Shown piece after piece: positions 47,781 through 56,272 of a DNA stretch of 64,000 bases. This DNA is from Pseudomonas koreensis (GTDB lineage Bacteria; Pseudomonadota; Gammaproteobacteria; Pseudomonadales; Pseudomonadaceae): assembly GCF_025447595.1 (NCBI RefSeq), contig NZ_JAOEJU010000006.1:186001-250000 (forward strand), given 5' to 3'. Under the pieces are notes generated by a model. It searched no databases. It saw nothing but the letters and a program-made list of their open reading frames with translations, and was not told where the DNA came from. Position 1 is the first letter of the stretch; each line of letters opens with the position of its first letter. The translations under genes were made by a program, and so were the position numbers.

Positions 47781-48776
47781 TTACTTCGTCACGGCCGGCG
47801 GCGGACTGACGCCGAATCGCGTGCGGTATTCACTCGGCGCCAGCCCTGTGATCTTCTTGAACGTCGCGCGAAAAGCTCCCGGATCCTGATAGCCCACCGT
47901 CCACGCGATGTGGTCGATGGTGCCGTTGGTGAACTCGAGCATTTCCCGGGCCTTGCCGACCCGCAGGTGTTGGCAGTATTCGGTGGGTTTCAGGCCGGTC
48001 GCCGCGCGGAAACGGCGCAGGAAAGTGCGTTCCTCGAGGCCCGCGCGTTCGGCCATCGCCGTCAGCGAGACATCGGTCGCACCATTGCCTTGAAGCCAGT
48101 GCTGAACCTTGAGGATCGCCCCGTCGCCATGATTGAGGATCGGCGCAAAATTGCTTCCGCACTCGCTGGCGCTGTCGCTGTGCTCCACCACCAGAAACCG
48201 GGCAGTACTGCTGGCGATGCTCGGTCCGAGCAAGCGATCCACCAGCCGCAAGCCAAGCTCGGACCAGGCCATCAGCCCCGCCGTGGTAATCAGGTCACCA
48301 TCGTCGACAATCGGCGTGTCTGCCTTGAGCCTGATTTTCGGGTAGCACTCGGCGAAGGCCTTGGCCGACGTCCAGTGCGTGGTCGCGCTTCGACCGTCGA
48401 GCAAGCCGCTTTCGGCCAGCAGCCACGAGCCGACACAGACCCCGCCGAGTGTCGCGCCCCGCGCATGTTGCTCACGTAACCAGGGGATCAGACCGGCCGG
48501 CATCTGTGCAGCGGAAAAACCGGCGATGGACGGTGGGATCAGTACCGCCAGCAAACCGTTTTCGGTACCGGGCAGGCTGTCGTAAACGCGCACGGGTGGC
48601 TGATCACCGTCGACCTGCCAATGACTGATCCGCAGCAGCGGCAGCTGTGCCGCCTGATGTTCGGCAGCGATCCGGTTGGCCACCCCGAACAGATCGGTCA
48701 GGCCATGTACCGCCGCCATTTGCGCACCGGGATAGATCAGCACGCCAAGCTCCGCGACGATCCTTTCAGCAGCCAT
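47781..48776 (-). CDS. GlxA-type transcription regulator (DJ-1/PfpI plus AraC domains)
   Basis: The protein has 331 residues from the ATG at 48776. The N-terminal DJ-1/PfpI-like domain runs to about residue 195 (ELGVLIYPGAQMAAVHGLTDLF, GGVCVGSWLLAESGLLDGRSATTHW with a Cys elbow). The C-terminal AraC domain has two helix-turn-helix units (VSLTAMAERAGLEERTFLRRF, IDHIAWTVGYQDPGAFRATFKK). It is divergent from an isochorismatase-family hydrolase 101 bases away, its likely target. Confidence 0.93.
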   Translation of the reverse strand: MAAERIVAELGVLIYPGAQMAAVHGLTDLFGVANRIAAEHQAAQLPLLRISHWQVDGDQPPVRVYDSLPGTENGLLAVLIPPSIAGFSAAQMPAGLIPWLREQHARGATLGGVCVGSWLLAESGLLDGRSATTHWTSAKAFAECYPKIRLKADTPIVDDGDLITTAGLMAWSELGLRLVDRLLGPSIASSTARFLVVEHSDSASECGSNFAPILNHGDGAILKVQHWLQGNGATDVSLTAMAERAGLEERTFLRRFRAATGLKPTEYCQHLRVGKAREMLEFTNGTIDHIAWTVGYQDPGAFRATFKKITGLAPSEYRTRFGVSPPPAVTK

Positions 48777-48877
48777 TGTCAGTTTTCCCCTGTGTAATGT
48801 CGGTGCGGCCAATCCTCGAAACAGTGGTCAGCACCAATACTGAGTCCACACCCAACCCACACTTCGAGGACACACCC

Positions 48878-49432
48878 ATGGCCAAGCAAGCGCTCATCGT
48901 AGTCGATATCCAGAACGACTACTTCCCCCAAGGCAAGTGGCCGCTGGTCGGTGCCGACGCTGCCGCGGACAACGCCGCCCGGCTGATCGCGGCATTCCGC
49001 GAGGCCGGTGATTCGGTGGTGCACATCCGCCACGAATTCACCTCGCCCGAAGCACCGTTTTTCACCCCGGGCTCCGAAGGCGCGAAACTGCATCCGAAAG
49101 TGCTCAACCGCGCCGACGAGCCGGTGGTGCTCAAGCATTTCGTCAATTCATTCCGCGAAACCGAGTTGCAATCGATCCTCGACGAACAAGGCATCAAAGA
49201 GTTGGTAGTAGTGGGCAGCATGAGCCACATGTGCGTCGACGGCATCACCCGTGCGGCGGCAGATCTGGGCTACACAGTCACGGTGATCCACGACGCCTGC
49301 GCCAGCCGGGATCTGGAATTCAACGGCCTGACCGTGCCTGCTGCCCACGTGCACGCGGCGTTCATGTCTGCGCTGGGTTTTGCCTACGCCAGCGTGGTCT
49401 CCACCGACGAGTTCCTCGCCGCCAGCCGCTGA
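48878..49432 (+). CDS. Isochorismatase-family cysteine hydrolase
   Basis: The protein has 184 residues from the ATG at 48878 (GAGG eight bases upstream). The Asp-Lys-Cys triad is visible in LIVVDIQNDYFP (Asp), VVLKHFVNSF (Lys) and GSMSHMCVDGITRAA (Cys), with HIRHEF. Relatives are amidases such as nicotinamidase or hydrolases of N-carbamoyl compounds. The divergent GlxA-type regulator probably controls it. Confidence 0.92.
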   Translation: MAKQALIVVDIQNDYFPQGKWPLVGADAAADNAARLIAAFREAGDSVVHIRHEFTSPEAPFFTPGSEGAKLHPKVLNRADEPVVLKHFVNSFRETELQSILDEQGIKELVVVGSMSHMCVDGITRAAADLGYTVTVIHDACASRDLEFNGLTVPAAHVHAAFMSALGFAYASVVSTDEFLAASR

Positions 49433-49462
49433 GCCCTGCTCGGAAACAGCCGGAAATACCTA

Positions 49463-49488
49463 CGCCCGCCTCGTTGCGGGCGTTTTTT
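49463..49488 (+). terminator. Rho-independent terminator after the isochorismatase-family gene
   Basis: CGCCCGC at 49463-49469 pairs with GCGGGCG at 49476-49482, followed by seven T. Confidence 0.9.
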
Positions 49489-49504
49489 TGCTTGTCATAA
49501 AAAT

Positions 49505-49562
49505 CTCACGCGTGAGCCATTGATGGCACTTTGAATTGGTTGTAGTGTTGCTCACGCGTGAG
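49505..49562 (+). promoter_or_regulatory. yjf promoter bracketed by two identical palindromes
   Basis: The perfect 12-base palindrome CTCACGCGTGAG occurs at 49505-49516 and again at 49551-49562. Between them lie TTGATG (49520-49525) and TAGTGT (49543-49548), 17 bases apart, a sigma-70-like promoter. One palindrome is just upstream of the -35 and the other just downstream of the -10, as for a repressor that loops or blocks both sides. The regulator is not in the window. Confidence 0.75.
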
Positions 49563-49585
49563 ATGTTCATAACGGAGTCATCGCC

Positions 49586-50254
49586 ATGAAAAGCCGCTCC
49601 CCCGCCACCAAGTCAGAGAGCCCAAAGGGAGTGCGCTCGACACCGTCCGCGAAAAAACCGTCGAGCTTCTACATGAAGCAGATGCGCGCGGGCCTGGCTG
49701 CCGCCGGTTATGTGAAACACGAAACTTGGGTGCTTCCGGAAAACCGAAGCTTGCTCAAGCAAATGGAGCAACAGCTACGCCAACCGATTCTGGCTGGCTC
49801 TTTCATGTCGGAGAATTACATGAGCGCAGGTAACAACTGGAACATCGATAGCCTCTACAACGCCTTCAAGGCGCTGGACGAGGTGGCTTCGCAAGAGATC
49901 ACGCTGTCTCTGATCCAGAGCTCCGAACCCAGCCTCAAGCTGGAAATGAACGAATTCGGCGGCCTGCCGATTCACATCGCAATCGCCGGCCAACAGATCA
50001 TCGTCGACACCGTGCTGGTGGACATCGATTCGATCACTGACGTACGCGCCTTCAACGACGCCGTGCTGCGCAGCCGGGAAATGTTTCCGCTGTCATCGAT
50101 CGGTATCGAGACCATGCCCAACGGCCAGACCGTCTACAACATGTTCGGTGCACTGAGTGCAGATTCGAGCCTGACCAACGTGGTCACCGAGGTGAAAACC
50201 CTGGTCGACAACGTGCAGCGCGCCAGCGAAGCCTTCGAACACTTCTTCAAGTAA
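49586..50254 (+). CDS. yjfI: DUF2170 family protein (YjfI type)
   Basis: The protein has 222 residues with a basic, low-complexity N-terminus of about 28 residues containing SPKGVRSTPSAKKPSSFY and MKQMRAGLAAAGYVKHETWV, which may bind DNA or RNA, and then a DUF2170 domain (SFMSENYMSAGNNWNIDSLY to the end). It is the first gene of the yjf operon and lies 17 bases before the PspA-family gene. The function is unknown. Confidence 0.88.
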   Translation: MKSRSPATKSESPKGVRSTPSAKKPSSFYMKQMRAGLAAAGYVKHETWVLPENRSLLKQMEQQLRQPILAGSFMSENYMSAGNNWNIDSLYNAFKALDEVASQEITLSLIQSSEPSLKLEMNEFGGLPIHIAIAGQQIIVDTVLVDIDSITDVRAFNDAVLRSREMFPLSSIGIETMPNGQTVYNMFGALSADSSLTNVVTEVKTLVDNVQRASEAFEHFFK

Positions 50255-50271
50255 TCAACAGGGAAAATCCA

Positions 50272-50970
50272 ATGACTCAGTCCATCTGGAGCAAGTTGTT
50301 CACCGCTTTGCGCGGTGGCGCCAACGAAGTCGGCGAAGCGATCGTCGACCAACAGGCTCTGCGCATCCTCGACCAGGAAATCCGTGACGCCGACAGCGCG
50401 CTGTCCAACGCCCGTCGCGAACTGGTCACCATCATGGCCAAGCATAAACTGTCCGCCGACCGCGTCAGCGAGTATGACGCCAAGATCAAGGATCTGGAAG
50501 CCAAGGCTGTCTCCGCCCTGAACGCGGGCCGTGAAGATCTGGCAATGGAAGTGGCCGAAGCGATTTCGACCCTGACCAACGACCTGACCACCGAGAAAGC
50601 CCAGAGCGACGAGTTCGGCACTTACGCCGACAACATGCGCAAGGACATCAACAAGGCCGAAGCGCGGATCAAGAGCCTGCGCCAGCAAGTGGACATGGCC
50701 AAGGCCCGTGAAAGCGTGCAGAAGGCTCAGGTCAGCGCCTCGATCGCCAGCGGTGGTGCCAATGGCAAACTGGAAACCGCCGTCGGCACCCTGAACCGCC
50801 TGCAGGAGAAGCAAAAGCAACGCGCCGCCGAGCTGAACGCCCAGGACGAACTGGCCGATGCCACGACCGGCAACGACCTGGATCGCAAGCTGCGCGAAGC
50901 CGGCATCACGCCGAACGAGGGCAGCGCCAACGCAATCCTCGAACGACTGAAGCAGAAGTCTGCCCAGTAA
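50272..50970 (+). CDS. yjfJ: PspA/IM30 family protein (YjfJ type)
   Basis: The protein has 232 residues, almost entirely coiled coil, with DQQALRILDQEIRDADSALSNARREL near residue 24 as in PspA. PspA-type proteins coat and protect the inner membrane. The N-terminal amphipathic helix (IWSKLFTALRG) is present. A terminator follows, so the downstream genes may be read at lower level. Confidence 0.92.
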   Translation: MTQSIWSKLFTALRGGANEVGEAIVDQQALRILDQEIRDADSALSNARRELVTIMAKHKLSADRVSEYDAKIKDLEAKAVSALNAGREDLAMEVAEAISTLTNDLTTEKAQSDEFGTYADNMRKDINKAEARIKSLRQQVDMAKARESVQKAQVSASIASGGANGKLETAVGTLNRLQEKQKQRAAELNAQDELADATTGNDLDRKLREAGITPNEGSANAILERLKQKSAQ

Positions 50971-50985
50971 GGGCAGCCAGAGAAA

Positions 50986-51012
50986 AGAAGGGCACCGGGT
51001 GCCCTTCTTTTT
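50986..51012 (+). terminator. Terminator within the yjf operon
   Basis: AAGAAGGGCAC pairs with GTGCCCTTCTT, followed by T run. It lies between the PspA-type gene and the DUF2491 gene and could reduce transcription of the remaining genes. Confidence 0.8.
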
Positions 51013-51093
51013 TGCCTGCTCGTTTGTCACGAGGCCGGTACACTAGCGGCGTTTTGCCAACGAATACCTCCACCCGCTTCAAGGAATGTACCC

Positions 51094-51744
51094 ATGGGAT
51101 GGTTCAAAGATTTGCTCGGTACCAGCAACTGGCAGTCGGCCGCGCCGACGTCCCAGGCTGCCGGCGGCCCGCTCGGACTGGCGCAGGGCAAGGCGATCCG
51201 CTTCGACACGACCCTCGGCCTGTTGCTCGACGGCAGCACCTCGGTACGGGTTCCCGACGCCCAGGCCATCTGGAGCGCCGGCTGGATCGACCTCGGTCAG
51301 TCGAACAAACTGCATCGCTACTACCTGAACGATGAAGAATTCTGGGTACAGATCCATGTCACGGGCGATGACCAGATCGAATCGGTGACACTGTTCAACT
51401 ACCTCAGTTACGTAACGGTCAACAGTGACGCCGAACTGCAGCGCCTGGCCGGCCCGAACAGCCTGATCGGCCTGCCGACCTATCGCCACGAAGGTGTCGA
51501 ATACACCCGTGAATGGGGCACCGAACGCGGCCAGACTGAACTGGTGCCGCTCACCGAACAGGTGATCAACCCGGACGAGTCCTACACCATCAACCATCAT
51601 TCGATGCTCTACGCCCGCGAGACCGGCCTGACCGATCGCCGCGAGCTCTTGCTGTTCTCCGTCGAACAAGACGAAGAAGGCACCGTCAGCCTGAGCACCT
51701 CGCTGGGCATCTCGCTGTACACCACCGATTTGAGCACCATCTAA
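51094..51744 (+). CDS. yjfK: DUF2491 family protein (YjfK type)
   Basis: The protein has 216 residues, soluble, with no signal peptide. The start has AAGGAATG upstream. It opens with MGWFKDLLGTSNWQSA and shows IRFDTTLGLLLDGSTSVRVPD and HRYYLNDEEFWVQIHV. DUF2491 proteins are found in yjf-type clusters and have no known function. The yjfK-yjfL gap is 13 bases. Confidence 0.9.
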   Translation: MGWFKDLLGTSNWQSAAPTSQAAGGPLGLAQGKAIRFDTTLGLLLDGSTSVRVPDAQAIWSAGWIDLGQSNKLHRYYLNDEEFWVQIHVTGDDQIESVTLFNYLSYVTVNSDAELQRLAGPNSLIGLPTYRHEGVEYTREWGTERGQTELVPLTEQVINPDESYTINHHSMLYARETGLTDRRELLLFSVEQDEEGTVSLSTSLGISLYTTDLSTI

Positions 51745-51757
51745 AAGGAAGTTTTCC

Positions 51758-52183
51758 ATGCTGGAAGCGTTGTCCATTTCCCTGAACAAAGCCGCACTGG
51801 TCGGTTTCGTTGCCTACCTGATCGGCGCCGTGCTGCTGTTCATGCTGTTTCAGTTCGTCTACACCCGCGTTACGCCGCACAAGGAATTCGAGCTGATCCG
51901 TTCCGGCAACGTCGCCGCCGCCATCGCGCTGTCCGGCGCGATCATCGGCTTCGCAATTCCGGCGAGCAACGTGATCGCTCATTCGATCAACGTCCTCGAC
52001 TTCGTGCTCTGGGCAGTGATCGCGGCCGTGGTGCAATTGCTGGCCTTCCTGGCGACCGGGCTGGTGCTCAAGGGCACGTCCCAGCGCATCGCCAACGGTG
52101 AAATCGCCGCGGGCATCTATGTGGCGGCGGTGGCGATCAGCGTCGGCATGCTCAACGCCGCGTGCATGACCCCGTCCTACTGA
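51758..52183 (+). CDS. yjfL: DUF350 membrane protein (YjfL type)
   Basis: The protein has 141 residues with four membrane helices (AALVGFVAYLIGAVLLFMLFQFVY, AAAIALSGAIIGFAIPAS, VLDFVLWAVIAAVVQLLAFLA, IAAGIYVAAVAISVGMLNAA). It shows the internal repeat typical of DUF350. It probably forms an inner-membrane element of the yjf system. Confidence 0.92.
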   Translation: MLEALSISLNKAALVGFVAYLIGAVLLFMLFQFVYTRVTPHKEFELIRSGNVAAAIALSGAIIGFAIPASNVIAHSINVLDFVLWAVIAAVVQLLAFLATGLVLKGTSQRIANGEIAAGIYVAAVAISVGMLNAACMTPSY

Positions 52184-52200
52184 TCGGCAGGAAGCCTGAG

Positions 52201-52881
52201 ATGAAACGAAGCAAGTACGTTCAACTGTCGCTGGCCGCTTCAGTGGCCCTGGCGATTTCCGGTGAAGTGGCGGCCCAGAGCTTCCAGAGTGTGGAGCAAT
52301 GCGTCGACGCCGACGTGGCGGCGGATGTCTGTTCGGACGCCTACGTCGCCGCCCTGACCGAGCACCGGCGCATTTCCCCGGCCTACGACGACAAGGCTGC
52401 ATGCGACGCGGACTTTGCCGCAGACTGGTGTCAGAAAAATTCCGCTGGCCGTTTCGTGCCGAAACTTGGTGGTTTCAAGGTGCCGCAGGACGGCGAGCCT
52501 GCGCAGAACCTCGATGCGATCGCCAATGCCCAGATGCCGGCCGGTGACGCCGCAGCCGTACAGAGCAATCATACGAGCACTTCGCACTCGTCCAGCGGTG
52601 CGGGCAACGGCTGGCTCACGGGATGGCTGATCGGCAATGCCATGAGCAACAACCGCGCGAGCGACTCACGGCCGGTTTATCGTGAGCGCAATACCCGCCA
52701 GACCTACGACACCTCGACGCTTAACCGTCGAATCGAGTCGGCGCCGAGCCGCAGCCAGCGGGATTACGACAGCGATTACCGCAAACCGGTCAACGTGGCC
52801 TCGTCCACCTCCCGTGGCGGCTTCGGCAGCCAGTCCAGTGCACGCAGCGGTTGGGGCGGCTGGGGCCGTTCGAGCAGCTGA
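52201..52881 (+). CDS. yjfM: DUF1190 secreted protein (YjfM type)
   Basis: From the ATG at 52201 the protein has 226 residues with a signal peptide (MKRSKYVQLSLAASVALAISG). The mature part contains four to five cysteines in pairs (EQCVDADVAADVCSDAY, KAACDADFAADWCQKN), probably disulfides, and a low-complexity Gly/Ser/Arg tail (RGGFGSQSSARSGWGGWG). An upstream ATG at 52162 is in frame but lies inside yjfL. DUF1190 has no known function. Confidence 0.9.
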   Translation: MKRSKYVQLSLAASVALAISGEVAAQSFQSVEQCVDADVAADVCSDAYVAALTEHRRISPAYDDKAACDADFAADWCQKNSAGRFVPKLGGFKVPQDGEPAQNLDAIANAQMPAGDAAAVQSNHTSTSHSSSGAGNGWLTGWLIGNAMSNNRASDSRPVYRERNTRQTYDTSTLNRRIESAPSRSQRDYDSDYRKPVNVASSTSRGGFGSQSSARSGWGGWGRSSS

Positions 52882-52883
52882 CC

Positions 52884-54041
52884 ATGAAGAAGATCCACTG
52901 CGCCGAGCGCCACGACTGGAAACAGACTGCCGAAAGCCTCGGCTTTCTGTTTCACACCATCGACGACGAGCCGTACTGGGACGAGCGCGCCTACTACCAG
53001 TTCACGCTGGCGCAGATCGAAAACGATCTGGAGGATCCGACCACCGAACTGCACGAGATGTGCATGGACCTGGTCGACCGCGTCGTACACAGCGAAGAAC
53101 TGCTGGATCGTCTGAGCATCCCGGCGCCGTACTACGACATGATCCGAACGTCCTGGCTGGAAGGTCATCCACATCTGTACGGGCGCATGGACTTCTCCTA
53201 CAGCGGCAACGGCCCGGCGAAGCTTCTCGAACTCAACTACGACACGCCGACCAGCCTTTATGAGGCGGCGGCGTTTCAGTGGGGCTGGCTGGAGCAATGC
53301 ATCGAGCGCGGGATGCTGCCGCGCCATGCCGACCAGTTCAACAGCATCGACACCCGCCTGCACGAAGCCTTTGCTCAACTGAAACTGAAGCGGCCGTTTT
53401 ACTTCGCCTCGATGAAAGACTCGGTGGAAGACAAAGGCACCACGGATTATCTGCGGCTGATTGCAGAGAAGGTCGGCATCGAGTCGCGGCACATCGATAT
53501 CGAAGACATCGGCCTGAGCGCCGACGGGCGTTTCGTGGATCTCGAAGATCGCTGGATTCCGCACCTGTTCAAACTGCACGCCTGGGAGTTCATCTTCCAC
53601 GAGCCGTTCGGTGCAGCAATTGCCGAGTGCGACACCCAGTTTTTCGAGCCGGCGTGGAAGTCGATTCTTTCCAACAAGGGTGCCCTGCCGTTACTTTGGG
53701 AATTGCACAAGGGTCACCCGAATCTGCTCGCCGCGCACCTCGATCCGAATCCCGGCAGCGCGGTGCCCAAAGGCTGGGTACGCAAACCGTACTTCTCCCG
53801 GGAAGGCGCCAACATCGAGCTGCAGACCGCCGAAGGTCTGATCGTCAAAGAGGATGGGCCCTACACCGACGCGCCCTTCATCCTGCAGGAATTTGCCCCT
53901 TTGCCGAAGTTCGACGACAGCTACACGTTGATCGGTTCGTGGGTAATCGGCGATCAGGCGGCGGGGATTGGCGTGCGCGAAGACAACAGCCTGATCACCA
54001 AGGATTCGAGCCGGTTTCTGCCGCACCTGATTCTTGACTGA
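52884..54041 (+). CDS. yjfC: Glutathionylspermidine synthase-family protein (YjfC type)
   Basis: The protein has 385 residues from the ATG at 52884, two bases after yjfM. It is the synthetase (ATP-grasp) half only, without the amidase: MKKIHCAERHDWKQTAESLGF, GRMDFSYSGNGPAKLLELNYDTPTSLYEA, KPYFSREGANIEL and APFILQEFAPLP. The full E. coli Gsp enzyme joins spermidine to glutathione; YjfC/YgiC paralogues have no proven substrate. The last gene of the operon. Confidence 0.92.
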   Translation: MKKIHCAERHDWKQTAESLGFLFHTIDDEPYWDERAYYQFTLAQIENDLEDPTTELHEMCMDLVDRVVHSEELLDRLSIPAPYYDMIRTSWLEGHPHLYGRMDFSYSGNGPAKLLELNYDTPTSLYEAAAFQWGWLEQCIERGMLPRHADQFNSIDTRLHEAFAQLKLKRPFYFASMKDSVEDKGTTDYLRLIAEKVGIESRHIDIEDIGLSADGRFVDLEDRWIPHLFKLHAWEFIFHEPFGAAIAECDTQFFEPAWKSILSNKGALPLLWELHKGHPNLLAAHLDPNPGSAVPKGWVRKPYFSREGANIELQTAEGLIVKEDGPYTDAPFILQEFAPLPKFDDSYTLIGSWVIGDQAAGIGVREDNSLITKDSSRFLPHLILD

Positions 54042-54057
54042 AAAACCTGCTCGCATG

Positions 54058-54094
54058 AAAAAGGCCCGTCGTGTTCAGCGACGGGCCTTTTTTG
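54058..54094 (+). terminator. Terminator of the yjf operon
   Basis: AAGGCCCGTCG pairs with CGACGGGCCTT, with A run before and T run after; it marks the end of the conserved operon and the border of the accessory patch. Confidence 0.9.
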
Positions 54095-54101
54095 TCTGGA
54101 G

Positions 54102-54524
54102 CGGATACAACAGCGAATCAGAACGGCTCTGTATGGCAGCCGGCTCCACGTGCTGAACACCAATCGTCGCCACAGCAGTGAGGATCACGATCAGATGCTC
54201 GATGCAGGTAAAGCGGCCGCCTTTTAAAGCCCATGGAAATTCAACATCGACCGCATCAAGAAGGGGGATGTTGTGTTCCTGTACGAAAACGGCAAGGGCG
54301 TCGTCGCTCATGGCTACGGCACTGAGGTGCCCCCGCAGCGCTACCACAACGGTGACGAAAACGAATGCCACTACCAGCGTTTGAAAGATTTCCAGCCCCT
54401 TCCGAAACCGATCTCGGCTGATGAAATCAAGAAGATCGTGGGTAAAAATGTAGTGTTTCTGCGCACAATGTCTGCCCTGCCTGAAGGCCAGAACTTGTTG
54501 GATCTGATCCACGCAAAAAGCTGA
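54102..54524 (+). pseudogene. EVE/PUA-like domain gene with premature stop and missing 5' end
   Basis: In one frame the sequence reads RTALYGSRLHVLNTNRRHSS, then DQMLDAGKAAAF, a TAA at 54225, then SPWKFNIDRIKKGDVVFLYE and on to LLDLIHAKS. The two parts fit together as one domain if the TAA was a TAC or TAT (Tyr). No start codon precedes the first part. The hydrophobic core around GDVVFLYENGKGVVAHGYG resembles EVE/PUA-type nucleotide-binding domains often found in defence genes. It is broken; the domain call is tentative. Confidence 0.5.
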
Positions 54525-54547
54525 CACCAAACCTGCTTTCCCCAATC

Positions 54548-54576
54548 GGCCCTGCGAGCGCAGCGGCCCTTTTTTT
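54548..54576 (+). terminator. Terminator after the EVE-like remnant
   Basis: GGCC-CTGCG pairs with CGCAG-GGCC with one bulged C, followed by seven T. Confidence 0.8.
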
Positions 54577-54647
54577 GTGCTGTCGTTTCACACTGGGTGG
54601 TCAAGGTACTCTGGCGCACAGGTCTGCGATATCAGTAGGCCAGCAAG

Positions 54648-54653
54648 TATAAT
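54648..54653 (+). promoter_or_regulatory. Consensus -10 element before the unknown 336-residue gene
   Basis: TATAAT lies 31 bases upstream of the ATG at 54685. The -35 region 17 bases before it (TGCGAT) is weak. Confidence 0.5.
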
Positions 54654-54684
54654 CCGCGATTTTACACGCCCTTGGAGCAAAAGA

Positions 54685-55695
54685 ATGGAACTCACTTATA
54701 AAAGCGGATCACTTGAAGCCGGGATGGAGGAGATTATCCGGCAAGTCCAAACGCTGCAGAACAAGGTAAATGGTAACGACGTTATCCGACTGCAGAAGGA
54801 GGAGATTACCAACCTCTTCCAGATTGTTCACGAGCGCGTTTTGCCGATCTATGCGGGCAAGCGGTTGCTGATGCATGAGGGGCGACCTGCGCGATGTTTT
54901 GACACCGAATTACAACGCCTGTGGGGCCTGGCGTTAGCGGAATTCATTAATCATTTCCGACCTCGATTTCCATCATTTCTGAATCAAATCATGGCAGCTC
55001 AGGCCGATGGGGGTGAAGCTCAGCTACAGAGCTTCATGAAAATGGTGCTAGAACGCATCACCATCCCCTTGCTAAACGGCTACGAAGAACCAGGTGACGA
55101 TCTGTTCCTGCTGATCTTGGATTCTGTGGTGCATCTGGAAGGCAAGAACCTGTCGGATCACATAGCTGAGACCCTTGAAACTCCACAGCAAACCCAGGCA
55201 TCAGTCTATGCCATCTGCGGCCTACTCATTCAGGCCGAAAAAGCTAAGGAGGCCGGGAAAACTGACATCGCGTACACCTGCCTGATTGACGCGAATTTTT
55301 TGCTTGGGATGCGCAAGTCGTCTGACTTTATCATGCAGCGGTTTGACGCAATCGCTGATACCAGAAAGGCCAAGGCCCATGCTCGGAAAAAGCACGCGAA
55401 TGCAACCCAGGTGAATTTAGGCAAAAAAAAGGTCGCCGAACTGTACTACAGCCTGCGTGGCACTGGGCCGCTTTCGACGCTCAAGCCTTGGAAGAGTGCC
55501 AATTACGCAACAGACCAGATCATGGAAGTCATTCAGGCGGATACCAGTATCACCATCTCGGAGATAACGGCCCGCAAAATCTGCAGGGAAATGATGAGGC
55601 AGGAAGAGAAGGATCGGAAGCGTCAGGGGGTTTTCGTCACGGCAAACTTTCGTCTGCCGGACGGTTCGACCCTAACGGTTAACCCCGAGGACTAG
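54685..55695 (+). CDS. Unknown protein of the accessory patch
   Basis: The protein has 336 residues from the ATG at 54685, which has GGAG nine bases upstream and a TATAAT. It is mostly helical, soluble, with no signal. The C-terminal third is basic and helical (DTRKAKAHARKKHANATQVN, ITARKICREMMRQEEKDRKR), which may bind nucleic acid or partner protein. Base use is clearly more A+T-rich than the neighbours. I recognise no family. Its stop shares the CTAG at 55692-55695 with the stop of the gene on the other strand. Confidence 0.7.
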   Translation: MELTYKSGSLEAGMEEIIRQVQTLQNKVNGNDVIRLQKEEITNLFQIVHERVLPIYAGKRLLMHEGRPARCFDTELQRLWGLALAEFINHFRPRFPSFLNQIMAAQADGGEAQLQSFMKMVLERITIPLLNGYEEPGDDLFLLILDSVVHLEGKNLSDHIAETLETPQQTQASVYAICGLLIQAEKAKEAGKTDIAYTCLIDANFLLGMRKSSDFIMQRFDAIADTRKAKAHARKKHANATQVNLGKKKVAELYYSLRGTGPLSTLKPWKSANYATDQIMEVIQADTSITISEITARKICREMMRQEEKDRKRQGVFVTANFRLPDGSTLTVNPED

Positions 55696-56051
55696 TCGTC
55701 GTCGGAGTAGCTGGAGCCTGGGTCGGAGATGATCAAGCACCAGTTCTCGGTCTCCGCCGTCCCGACCAGGCGGTAAGCGTCGTACTGGTCGGGACCCAGA
55801 TAGGTGCGGTAGCCACGATTGCTCAACGCGTTGACGGCCCTGGTGTTTGCTTCCATCCCGCCTGGCTTCCGGGTGTAGGCGCACACTACCGCGTACGCGT
55901 TATCCACGATCTGCTGGTTGTGGCTCTCCAGCGAGTAGTACACGCTGTCGCTGTTGATTGCGTCGCCTTCGTTGTCCCCATACGGGCGCGAAATGCCTTC
56001 GAGTTGCTGGAGGGCAAAGCAGGCGTCATCAAGAGTGGGTGGTGGATACAT
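55692..56051 (-). CDS. Unknown small protein of the accessory patch
   Basis: The protein has 119 residues from the ATG at 56051, with GGAG seven bases upstream. An ATG at 56135 is in frame but lacks a site. It is acidic at the end (SSYSDDD) and shows ENEGDAINSDSVYYSLESHN-like soluble sequence (NEGDAINSDSVYYSLE), AVVCAYTRKPGG and RTYLGPDQYDAYRLVG. I recognise no family. The stop overlaps the convergent gene stop in one CTAG. Confidence 0.65.
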   Translation of the reverse strand: MYPPPTLDDACFALQQLEGISRPYGDNEGDAINSDSVYYSLESHNQQIVDNAYAVVCAYTRKPGGMEANTRAVNALSNRGYRTYLGPDQYDAYRLVGTAETENWCLIISDPGSSYSDDD

Positions 56052-56272
56052 TTTGGATCTCCATCGTTGTTGAGGTGAGGCCATCATGCCCATCTGTTTC
56101 ACCCGTATCGATCCATCTGCTAGCAGAGGTACCACTTTGTGAGGAGAGCAGCGGAAATGGTTTCGCTATACTTTTCCACCCAGGCGCGTTAGAGAGGATA
56201 GCTGTGTATGTAGTGGTCTAATGAAACCGGACACCCATTTAGGCGAAAATGCTCGCCAGATAGAGGTGTCTG

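Noticed and set aside
54075-54545. A 156-codon minus-strand frame opposite the EVE-like remnant
   Set aside because: The plus strand reads as a continuous domain apart from one stop, and the minus frame has no ribosome binding site.
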